From Limonium bicolor (Eukaryota > Streptophyta > Magnoliopsida > Caryophyllales > Plumbaginaceae), in the NCBI GenBank assembly GCA_023374045.1, contig CM041777.1:466765827-466829826 (forward strand): a stretch of DNA of 64,000 nucleotides, written 5' to 3'. Of this stretch, positions 48,451 to 58,462 are shown piece after piece. Numbering within the stretch: position 1 is the stretch's first letter; the number at the start of each line of letters is the position of its first letter. A program made the position numbers and the translations under genes. The notes below the pieces were generated by a model. The model saw nothing but the letters and a program-made list of their open reading frames with translations, was not told where the DNA came from and did no database searches.

Positions 48451-51181
48451 TGCTATAACAGGGCTGTCGGGAAAGTTTTAATAACTACAAAGTACTTGGT
48501 AAAGTACCACGAAGTTAAGTGTGATCATCATAACTGTGGAAGGGCTTAACAGCCTAACCTTTGTAATTGGATGTACACCAGTCAGCAAGAAGCTAGATTT
48601 GGTTAAGGCAAGAAGACGTTGAGAACCACGAGAATTTTTCTTTCAAACTCAGATTTATTCCAAACTCTTTTCTTTCAAAACCAAATTTTCTTTCAAACCC
48701 ATACTCATTTTCTACCTTCTTTTAAAAACCAAACCAGAGGACCTACACCGGCCTGAGTGCCACACGGTAGGTAAGTTATACCCAGTTTACTTTTGAATAA
48801 CCGGAAAGGAAACCGGTAAACCCAAGGGTAACAACCCGAGGGAATGGATTGAGTTCATGGTAATACAACAGTGGATAGACTTTCCCTTGATTAGGTTTGG
48901 GAAGCACAGAATGCATATTGTCAAAGGACAATATAAGGGAGTTGACAACAGAATACTTCACCTAGGCGTGTGACGGACACTACGAGTGTACCAACTGAAA
49001 TGTGGGACGACCGCACTCCGATAGGAGCTTGTGGGCCTGACAGACCTACTTATGGGTTAGTTGGGTAAGTAGCAATGTATCAGCATGGTACCCCACATAT
49101 GTATACGAGTAGAGTCCGGAACACGGGAGGTAGTCGACTCCGTACTACGGTCAGCAGTGTAAGTCAATCAAGAGCAAAGGATTACCGAGAATGGTTGAAG
49201 TAAAGGAACTTAGTTAATTTAACGAGACTAAAGGAGTTAGTGAATTTGTTTCAAGGAAATGTTTAAGAGTCAGGGAATACGAAGTGCACTAAATATTATG
49301 TAAAGACATAGCATATGTCTTAAGGATCCCAGGGATAAACATGATAGCTGGAATGGTGACCCAGCCCGTGCATGGCAAGCAGATGCCTAATGTGGACACA
49401 TTAATGTGCAATGAACGAGATGAAACTCCCAGAATGAGTACCTACACTACCAGGAAATGTTGATCTTCACAGAAGAGGATAATAAGCCAGTTAAGAACGC
49501 AAACGGCGTATCTAACTGAATATACCAATAAGTGCAAGCCAGATGGAATGGCATAACATAGCAACACCCAGGAGCAATCCTTGAAGGGTGTTCGCATCAA
49601 CGATAGTTGAATGAGATAACGTGATAGAGACACAAGGGTTGAAACTAACACCCAGTTTAGACATAAGTTGTCAGGAGACGGACTGACAATCCTAAGGGGC
49701 ATCCCATGAAAGGAAATGTGATGCAACAACCTTGTCATGGAGCCCAATATGACATCCAAACCATGTAATGTTGTACAGAGAAGTACATGTGTGTGGACAG
49801 CCTATAATGAGCAGAGCTCGAGGCAATAAGGCTCATAAGCCATAAACAAAATGTGTTATGTAAATTCGATCGATTGCAGAAGTTTATGTTATGCAACTAA
49901 ATAGAGCGGAGAACGAACCACTGCTTTATGAGTGGGGATACCTCTCGATGTTATGAAACCGCTGAAGCGGCAGTTATGTGAACCAAGTTCAAGAATATGT
50001 TAAGGATAGACGATATTATTATTGCGAGGGAGTAGTTAGTTTAAAGTGAAGCACCGAGCTAAATAACGCTGGTTTGTGACTCGAGTGAGCAACGCTCAAA
50101 GAGCATTCTGTAGTCATCCAAACGGATGATGTAAGTATATGTGTAAAAACCAATATGACAATGCACACCATGTAAGTTAGTGTTATGCAATGAGTAAGAG
50201 CACGGTGCGCAGCAAGCGACCGTTGTATAAGTATTGTTAACCGATAAGTGATAGCAAATAACTAGGCAGTAAACCAGTAGCCAGTATTACGAGATCAGAA
50301 TCTCAGTGAAACACGGTGTGCATTCCTATTGCAATCGCATAAGAGATTTGCTGCCAAGCGTTTACACCTCTGCACTCTGTATGACTGAGTGTTTTGGTAT
50401 TGCACTTGTGCAGTAATGATTAAGTGGGATAGCTAAGAATAGGGAAATGTTAATTGTGGTTGAAGTAGAAAGAGACTTATAACGCTATAAGGACCAAGGC
50501 ATAGGAAATGCAAGGTCGTACCAATGAAAGGATACATGTACAAAACCAGATGTGGAGACATGTATAGCAATTAATGACTGCAATAGCACGGAATACCAAA
50601 TATCGGTACGGAATATACCTCAAGTGCAGGGAATAGCCGAGAGAGCACTACACATTAGGTAGTGGCTCAACCTCAACCGACAGTAAGTCGGAAGGAATCA
50701 AAACAATCATTGTAAAACACATAGCAGTATACACAGCAAATTATTATGGAAGTGGATAGAAAGTTTGTAACTCACCAAATTCATGCATGGCAAGAAATAC
50801 CACGCATCGGTTGAGAAACCATTATTACTGAGATAAAGGTGATAAATGGGAGATGTACAATACAGTAAGAATAACGAACGGGGCAAACTAAGCTCTAAAG
50901 TTATCAGGATTGCGCAACAGAAACTAGTGAGCCAGTGATACAAGTGTTGAATGTGCATAGTCAACATGAGTGAATGGCTAATTATTAATGCTTAGAAGCC
51001 TCACAGGCCAGAACCAAAACTAGTTAAGAGTTAAAGCAAACTCCAATGAGAATTCTTGGTTTAGGAACTAAACCGCTAATATGGTTAAGATCCTCTAATC
51101 AAAATGCATTGTATAATAGACCGCGTGGAAGTTAAAATACCTCACAACGGCAGAACGTTTTAAACCAATGATTCAGTGATT

Positions 51182-51218
51182 GATTACGTGGGCGTAATCC
51201 CTTTTAAGGGGGGTAGAG
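51182..51218 (+). other. Internal polypurine tract with hairpin, element C
   Basis: GATTACG-TGGG-CGTAATC followed by TTAAGGGGGGTAGAG (51204-51218), matching the terminal tract in 14 of 15 bases. Confidence 0.8.
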
Positions 51219-52238
51219 CGCAAAACCACTTAGTGTGTATTACCGTACAAGTGTACGTAGGGTATGTGACCTATATTGTGCATAGCACAAAATAATTGTT
51301 TTGATGATTGGTGTGTGTGTTACGTAAACATACACATTCATTCATGGTTTAATTGTGGTAATTGCGCACAGAAGATGCGAATACCATTGTGATAAGTGTG
51401 TTGATTTGTTAACAGTTGTGTGTGATAGTACAAGTGTGGGGAGTAGAGAAACTCTGGGGGAACAAAAACCCCGACAGTGTATAAATGTGAAACTGTGTGT
51501 TGTATTTTGATAAAATATATGTGTATGTATACAATATAGTGATTCATAAAAAGGGTATGAAACCGACATAGAACCTAGTGAGAATAAGATTCCCTAGGCA
51601 ACAGGATTAAAGTGATTGGAGATAACTGATAGACGGAGTTCTATCCCTTGGAGATGTATGATTATGACTAGAAATACTAAAAGATAGAAAATTGGAAATG
51701 AGTGTATTATTTGATGCTTGAAAATGAAGTGGGAGGTGGAACTTGATTTGCATGCGATCAAGGGAAGCCAAACACAAATTGGGGTGGAAGGATAGTTCAA
51801 CACTGATGCTGATCACATCAGGGTTGGATGATTCTTGAAGCTCCCTATAAGTGGTCGCAACTAACCACGCTAAGAAAAGAAGTAAAGAACATAAGTTGGA
51901 CTTAGAGTTGTATGTGTTTTCAAAAGGATTTCCAATTGGTGTTTTCAAAACAGTCGGTTAACATTTGAAATAAAGGATCCTCTTATACTTAACCTAGCAA
52001 AGAATATTTTTGTAGTACTTGCCCGGTGACATGGGCAGCATATGTGTTAAAAAAAATTTAAGTGATTGTTTTGATCTCCCAAAGGAACGGGGACCAGAAG
52101 GTGTCCATCGCGACCGGGTTCTGCGGGATCACAACGAATGTAAAAGATATTTTTGGTTGTCATACATGCTAAGACATGTTGTGTGGTATGTGTAATAAAT
52201 ATTATTTTGACCTTGAGTTCCAAAAGTGTATGTTATCA

Positions 52239-52402
52239 AGACCTATGAGTCTAAATGTTGTTATGTTACCCAGACCCAAGAGTCTAAGGGTTGTATGTGC
52301 AAATGTTGTTAAGATACCCGGACCATTGAGTCCGAGGTTATCATGTGAGTATGTTATGTATGTATGGATGTGTATATGTACCCGGACCGTTAAGTCCGAG
52401 GT
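52239..52402. repeat. Four-copy motif array before the terminal polypurine tract, element C
   Basis: Copies of GACC-N4-GAGTC. The last two read GGACCATTGAGTCCGAGG and GGACCGTTAAGTCCGAGG, with GGAC/GTCC arms. The same place in B has the array at 790-1076. Confidence 0.65.
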
Positions 52403-52508
52403 TGTGATGTAAAGTATGTTTGGTTACAAAAGTTTTATTTTGTAAGTAATCCCCGTGTTCTAATTCAATTGATGCGTGGGAAGTGTGAACTTCGAGGACA
52501 AAGTTCTT

Positions 52509-52523
52509 TTAAGGGGGGTAGAT
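52509..52523 (+). other. Terminal polypurine tract of element C
   Basis: TTAAGGGGGGTAGAT directly before the LTR start TGAAATACCCC, preceded by CGAGGACAAAGTTC as in Tekay/Del-type chromoviruses. Confidence 0.9.
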
Positions 52524-54223
52524 TGAAATACCCCAAACATTGATATATTGTTTAAATACTAAACTATGATATTTAAAGGCTAAAAAGTGCCTTAGAAACA
52601 TCAGTGTACGATTTAAACCATGGTGAAAACAATAAAGTACCATAAATACAGTTTGAGCAAAAACATGCTCTAAACTTGGAGTGAACTTGGTTGGGACCCA
52701 AAGAGCCTACCAAGACTTAGTGATATTCAATTATGATTTAATAATGCTAATTAAGTCCTTAGGAAACCTTGGTGGACAGTTAAACCAAATAAAACACAAA
52801 TAAATACCTTAAAGTCAATACGGACAAAAATGTGCTCTAAGCTTGGGATAAATTTGTATAAGAGCTAAAGGTCATACCTATACCTTATAAATATGTTAAT
52901 GAACATATTAAATCAATTACTAAAGAAAACAAAGCTTGAAAACAAGTTAAAATACAAAATGTGCTTTAAGGAGTCTTAAAGCACATTTTTGAAAAATTGT
53001 CTTGTAAATGAGTTTTGAATGGCTAAATGTCCATCGTTACTATTTAATTAACATGTGTACTACATAGTATCACATTTGGTGGTCTAAATCAATGGGAAAT
53101 CAAAATTTCACAAGTATGTGCCTTGTTTTTGTGAATAGTAACTAAAATATGCTAGTTTATGACATAAGTCAATATAAGTTGTCTTGTTGGTCAACAAAGA
53201 TCATGACTCAGCCTAATACATTAAGGGAGCCGATTTTCATGGGTGACTCACCACACCTAAACAAATAAATAAGATAAGTAAATGATAAAGCAAAAGTTAC
53301 TATTTGCTTTTATCTTAATTATCTCCAAAAGCAAGTCTTTCTTCTCATTCTCTTCTTTCCCTCTTCATTTCCCACGGTCTCCAACTCTTCTTCTTCCTTC
53401 TCCATCGGTTTAGCTACAGAAAACCTTACCATCTCCATCTTTGAATGCTTGTAACTTCTAGCTCCATTTATCAAATCAAAAACAAAGACCACCATTCTTC
53501 TAGTTGGAGCAAGCTCTACACTTCTATCTTTTCAAATCTTCAAGAACTCCATTTTGGTGCCATGAAGATTCACCATTGTTGGAGCTTGAGCTCACCTTTT
53601 CATGCCTTGTCATTCTCCTTGGCTTCAAGGTAAGGAAAGTCAAAGAAAATCAATGTTTCCTCTTGTTTTTGTGTGTAACCGAGAATCACCCTTTGATGGT
53701 GTCTTCTCTTGTTCTTTAATAGCTCCATTTCAATCTTTAAAGGACAAGGAGGAGTCCTCTCTTGATGCTTATTCAAGCTCTCTTTTTATTCCAAGGTATA
53801 ACAACTATCCTAATGTGTTAAGACAATGTATATAACCTAGGGTTTACAATGAGTTTAAGCATGAAGCTTGAATACTCATTACCTTGCTTGTACATTGATT
53901 AGAAGTTTGACAAGCAATCAAAGCCTTGCCGGTTTACTATCAAAGAAGGAGCAAGGGATCAAAATGAAAAACTTGTGAAGGAAAAGAGGTAAACAAACTA
54001 TCTAAATGTAGTTTAAATGCCCTAGGAAAAATGAGCTTGATTTGCTTGATAAAATACCTAAGGAGCCAATGGGAAAAGAGCTAGTAAATTGTTCTTAGGG
54101 AGATTATTAAAGGGCATATGAGATGTTGAGTGTATTTGCAGGTCAAAGGCAATATATTATGTGGGAAATTCAGTGTTTATGGTTTATGCAATTTAAGGGC
54201 CTAAGAGCCATGTTATTTAAGGG
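52524..54223 (+). repeat. 3' LTR of element C, interrupted by element G
   Basis: 1700 bp matching 43130-44830, ending TTATTTAAGGG where G begins. The uninterrupted copy reads TTATTTAAGGGCCTAAG. Confidence 0.9.
54219..54223. other. Probable left target-site duplication of element G
   Basis: AAGGG directly before the LTR. The partner should follow the 3' LTR outside the window. Confidence 0.55.
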
Positions 54224-55782
54224 TGATAAGCCGTAGACTTATCATGTTTTATAAGCTAGATTTGTAGTATTATTAGTTAAAATAAGGTTATAATAGATAG
54301 TATTTACATTATTTTTATATTGAAAGCCATTTTATATGATCAGACTAATGCTTTTAGTGTTTTCTATGCAAGGAGCAAGTTCTGCATCAAAAACCAAGCA
54401 ATGCCGGATGTATCGCCGGGTTACTTCTGCCCGGCATCAGTACGCATCAGAAAGAAGATCAGGGCGGGAATGTTGTTGGGTGTGATCTATCCGGCATAAG
54501 TAAACGTCGCACCGATTCGCCAAATGATAACGGTTATTTACCGTTAGTAAATACTCGGAGCCAGATATGGTGCCGGATATTCTCTATCCGGCATATGTCA
54601 CTTTTCGCGCCAGACGGTTTTCGACCGTTATTGGGAAGCACGTGTTTTATTCACATGCCGGATTACTTGTACCCGGCATGGGACCCGGCATCTGAGGATT
54701 TTCAAGTCTATAAAAGGGCCGAGAGTCTGCACTTGGAGACACTTCATTCATATTATTTACACCAAAAATCTCTCAAATTCGCGACGAACTGCTGCCAAGG
54801 AAGTGCGAAATCCAATCTGAAGAAAGAAGATTATCGAGTTCAAGGGAATTCTCGTCAAGTTGTACTCTTGATCCTCCTTATATCTTCCTCAATGTTCTGG
54901 TTGGTTTGGTAGACTCTTTGGTTGCTTTGATTAGATTGGCATTGTAAACACTCTTTGATCATTAATGGAATTCTCAAGTTTCTTAACCCGAGTTTTAATC
55001 TCCTTATCAATAGAACAAGAATTTTCTCTTGTTCTATCATCACAAAGTTCTATTTAAGGCTTCAACAGCAAGAGTAGAATAGGTTATGACTTGGTAATCT
55101 TTAATATTGTTGCCTTGAGAAGTAGGCAACAAATGCTAAGATTTAGGATTGTTTCTCTTATTTCCCGTTGTTCTGTTCGTATTCGCGCATTATTTATGCA
55201 CGATGCGAATAGGAATGAGTTCCTTTTGTCATAAGTGAAACTGGAAAAATTATTTACGAAATGTACGTGCCGGACTGATGCCGGGTGGAATATGTCCGGC
55301 ACCTTCAAAGTTTTTGAATGCGCCGGGTATAATTGTCCGGCACCAAACCCGGCATATACATTTTGCGAGAAAGAGAATCCTTTTCGAGACATGCCACTTT
55401 TGATCCGTGATCATATGAGTTCTTACATTGTTAATTGACCCTAATCAAGGTTAGTTCGTTGTGAATAATTAGTTTAGTTATTTAGAAATACTTATACACC
55501 TTTTTCCCCCTCTTTACTTAGTAATTACCAAGGCTAGGACTAATTTTGTATTCAAGTCCCTAGGGTTCGACTTGCTTGGTCTTAATTTGCTTCCCTGCTA
55601 CTTTTGACCGGGTTTTTGTTTGCTACCCGTATAGATTGAGTAGGTTTTCTTTCATTTTTATTCACTGCCGTGCAGGGTGCCGGGTGGTTCATACCCGGCA
55701 CATTCTTGATTCTTTTCCTATGTTCTGTTTACTCTCTTGTACATAAAAGTATATATTTAACCTACTAAAATCTCTATTAGCA
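54224..55782 (+). repeat. 5' LTR of element G
   Basis: 1559 bp, TGATAAGCCG to ATTAGCA. TATAAAAG at 54709-54716 puts U3 at about 0.5 kb. The open frame 54595-54912 is inside the LTR and recurs in shortened form in the 3' LTR, so I do not call it a gene. Confidence 0.92.
54709..54716 (+). promoter_or_regulatory. TATA box of element G 5' LTR
   Basis: TATAAAAG, conserved in the 3' LTR at 63676-63683. Transcription would start about 30 bases downstream. Confidence 0.65.
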
Positions 55783-55785
55783 AAA

Positions 55786-55803
55786 TGGCGCCGTTGCCGG
55801 GGA
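55786..55803 (+). other. Primer binding site (tRNA-Asp) of element G
   Basis: TGGCGCCGTTGCCGGGGA, complementary to the 3' end of plant tRNA-Asp(GUC), three bases after the LTR. It is characteristic of Athila-type elements. Confidence 0.9.
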
Positions 55804-55823
55804 CTTGGAATTAGTCCAAGTCC
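55801..55823 (+). other. Hairpin overlapping the primer site of element G
   Basis: GGACTTGGA-ATTAG-TCCAAGTCC, a perfect 9-bp stem whose first three bases are the last three of the primer site. Confidence 0.7.
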
Positions 55824-56561
55824 TTAACCTGGTAATTGCCATATTATATTCTTTCATTCGTTAATTTTTTTTTTATTTTTTTTTATGTTGTCTTTGCAAT
55901 TGTTGAATGTGCTGGATTTAGTGCCGGATGTATATTACCCGGCAAACCCGAGGAAGTCTGTGCCGGATAGTAGATGCCCGACATGGTACCCGGCTAAGTT
56001 AAACTTAGCATTGTTTTTTTTATTTTTCTACATATATATATGAATTCCTTCCTCTTATAATTATCTCACCTTTGTCCAAACTTTGTACTCAGGATGCCTA
56101 GAAACATTTGGATGGCAAAGTTACAAAGTAGAGAGTCCAATCTTTTCCATTTTCTGCATATATATGTGGTTAATGAACTCTACCCCCGTACAGGGGTAGA
56201 AATATTATTAAGAGGAAGAAGTTGAGACCCGCCCTTGCTTATCACCGCCTTAGGACTACGGCACGCATGAGGGTTCTGCCCGTGGATGAACTTAGGTGGA
56301 GATTCCCTCATATGGGTATCTTCACCAATAGGGTTCACCGAAGGCCCCCCTCTTATGCTATCTTTACTAGTAGAATTAGGCGCACTAGGTTTAGGGCTGT
56401 CTTTTAATGTACTTTAGTCTTTTATATATTTCTTTTGGTTAGTTTGTCTTTTATATGATATGTAATGACAATGATATTATATATTAAATAAAAGCATATA
56501 TTAGTGATTACATGTTATTTTCATATTACTTAAAAAATATTTTCTCCTTATTTTATTTTAG
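55824..56561 (+). other. Untranslated leader of element G with two short open frames
   Basis: An ATG frame of 43 codons (56094-56225) ends where an overlapping frame rich in Arg (to 56407, 61 codons from 56222) continues. Together they could be a frameshifted roughly 105-residue basic product upstream of gag. I know of no matching Athila protein, and chance is possible. TTTTATTTTAG at 56551-56561 resembles a splice acceptor before the gag frame. Confidence 0.35.
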
Positions 56562-58462
56562 GTACATTCATTTTCTAACGTGAATGCCACTACAAGATCA
56601 CATAGTCTCCCTGATCCCTCTGATCACAATCCAGAAATAGAAAGGACATTCCATCACCTACGAAGCAGCAGAAATCACCAGACCATGGCTGACATACCGG
56701 CAACCGTTAGGAACATTAACCGCCTTCCAACCAAGGTCAACAACCGCCATAACCTTCCCGCTCTTTCCCAAGCAGATTATGAGGAATGGCAGAAATTAAA
56801 GCCTTATCATCAAATCCGTTGTGTGAAAGAGTTAGGAATGTTCGATGGAACTAATCCTGATGAAGCCTTACTCCACATTACAAATTCCTCCAGCACGTAA
56901 ATAGCCTTACTTCCAAAGATACAGTTCTCGAATACGCTAGACTTCCCTATTTCCTCAGCCTACAGGGAGGCAAGTAAGTGGTACCATAGCACCCCACAAA
57001 CTATTCACACATGGGATGACATGGCCACTAAATTCCATGACAAATTCTTACCCCCAAGCCGAACCTTAGAGATGATTGCTGAAATTTTAACTTCAGGCAA
57101 CCAGGCTCAGAGAACATCGGCGAACGTGGGATAGATTCAAGGTTTGCTTCTGACTTGCCCCCACCATGGTCTCACCAAGGAACAACTCTCCCATTATTCT
57201 ATAAAGGATTGGTGAATCAATGTAAGACCATGGTACTTTCATCCCTTGGTGATGATATCTAAAGAACCCGGAGAGCATTTCTTAATGGAATTGAATCCCT
57301 TTGTGAAGAAATAAGGGATTGGGCTACCGGTGGTTCCAGAGGCAGCACCCCAGGTCTATACCATGTAGGAGGAAGCGACAGCAAGATCGAGCAATTGTTG
57401 AAGAGTCATGAACAATTACTGGAAAGTAACGCTCAACAATTCACCAAAGTTAGTGCTTTGCAAAAAGTGGTGGAGCAATTGGCCATGAGTTCTCTTCCCC
57501 AGCATGCAAAAGTGGTAAATTCAAGACAACCTCAGGTATCGCACCCCTCTATGTTTCCTTTACCTTCTGATGTGTTTTGTACACAGTGTGGAGGACCACA
57601 CGATTTCGAACAGTGCCCTGAGTTGCAGGAATTAAAAGCATCTGAGGAAGTGAATTATGTCAACAACAACCAAGGATTCAGACAACCTTGGCAGAGAAAT
57701 ATCCAAACTCCCCAGAACCAACCCGGATTTCAAGGAAATCCAAGCAATCCAGCACCAACATATGGCGGTAGACCACCCCAACATTCATCCAATCATGAAG
57801 CGAGATGGCCGAGATGCGTGACCTAATGAAGGTTGATGAACAATCACGAGATACACAGGAAGATCTCAGCCCTTCGTAAGGATCAGAAGTCACCAATCTC
57901 AGATCCACAAATGCTACCCAACCTAGGCCTCAGGGCCAATTCCCTTCCCAAACACAAATAAATCCAAGAGAGCAGGCGAAATCAGTTAACCTTGCAAGCC
58001 ACGATGCAAGTGCCGTTACTCTTCGAAGTGGAAGGGAGGTGGGTAAAGATCAAGAAAAAGAAAAACAAGTGGTATCTGATGATGTAGAGGAGGAAATTCC
58101 TTCTATACCCTCACAGGAGACACAGGCTCCTATCTCTTCGCCCTCTACCTCTAAATTTCCTTCTACTGTTTCCACTTCTCCACCAAAAGAAAAATTACCA
58201 TTTCCAAATAGGCTCAAGAAGAAACATATGGATGAGCAATTCAAGAAATTCTTAGGAATTTTTCAACGCTTAACTATTGACATTCCTCTAATAGATGCTC
58301 TGAAACAGATGCCGACATATGCTAAGTTCCTCAAGGAACTAATGAGCAACAAGAGACGAATGGAAGACGTGGAGACAGTTACACTAACAGAAGAGTGCTC
58401 GGCAGCACTATTGAGAGCAATGCCACCAAAACAGAAGGACCCAGGATTACCAATAGTTCCTG
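56562..58462 (+). pseudogene. gag: gag of element G, several frameshifts
   Basis: Gag forms the virus-like particle and binds element RNA. The open start (56562-56900) contains a plausible Met at MADIPATVRN and the FDGTNPDEAL region. Between 56900 and 57390 the capsid-like text (for example TWDDMATKFHDKFLPPSRT) continues in changing frames with stops. The frame 57395-57826 contains the zinc knuckle CTQCGGPHDFEQC (CX2CX3HX4C). Another break lies near 57815. The next frame (to about 58460) has the Athila linker features [28 protein letters not shown] and TEECSA, then shifts into the pol frame. The open frame starts at 56580 and 58039 are GTG codons inside this region and not real starts. Gag is therefore not functional as read, unless some breaks are assembly errors. 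Confidence 0.8.

Larger units (their letters stand above)
47627..52508 (+). other. Interior of element C with no recognisable gag or pol
   Basis: About 4.9 kb. The longest frame (47748-48182, 144 codons) is on the opposite strand and unlike any retroelement protein. Several blocks are conserved with A and B (leader block, palindrome, internal polypurine tract), while stop codons interrupt every sense frame. Confidence 0.7.
43130..54223 (+). mobile_element. Element C: long-LTR retrotransposon related to A and B (3' LTR interrupted)
   Basis: Plus orientation: 5' LTR 43130-47596 (4467 bp), primer site 47602-47613, interior about 4.9 kb, terminal polypurine tract 52509-52523, 3' LTR from 52524 until element G inserts at 54224. 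Its LTRs differ at roughly 3% in the first 330 bp by my count, so it is older than A. The left target flank is CTATG (43125-43129). No gag or pol is recognisable. Confidence 0.85.
54390..55993. repeat. TGCCGG/CCGGCA dyad islands in LTR and leader of element G
   Basis: About twenty copies of TGCCGG or CCGGCA, mostly as facing pairs. Perfect examples are TGCCGGATA-TTCTC-TATCCGGCA (54571-54593, 9-bp arms) and TGCCGGGT-GGTTCAT-ACCCGGCA (55678-55700, 8-bp arms). They lie on both sides of the TATA box, and two more pairs continue past the LTR into the leader (55919-55993). Confidence 0.88.

Noticed and set aside
54595..54912. A 105-codon frame in the LTR of G
   Set aside because: It spans the TATA box and transcription start of the LTR; the 3' LTR version differs in length and start.
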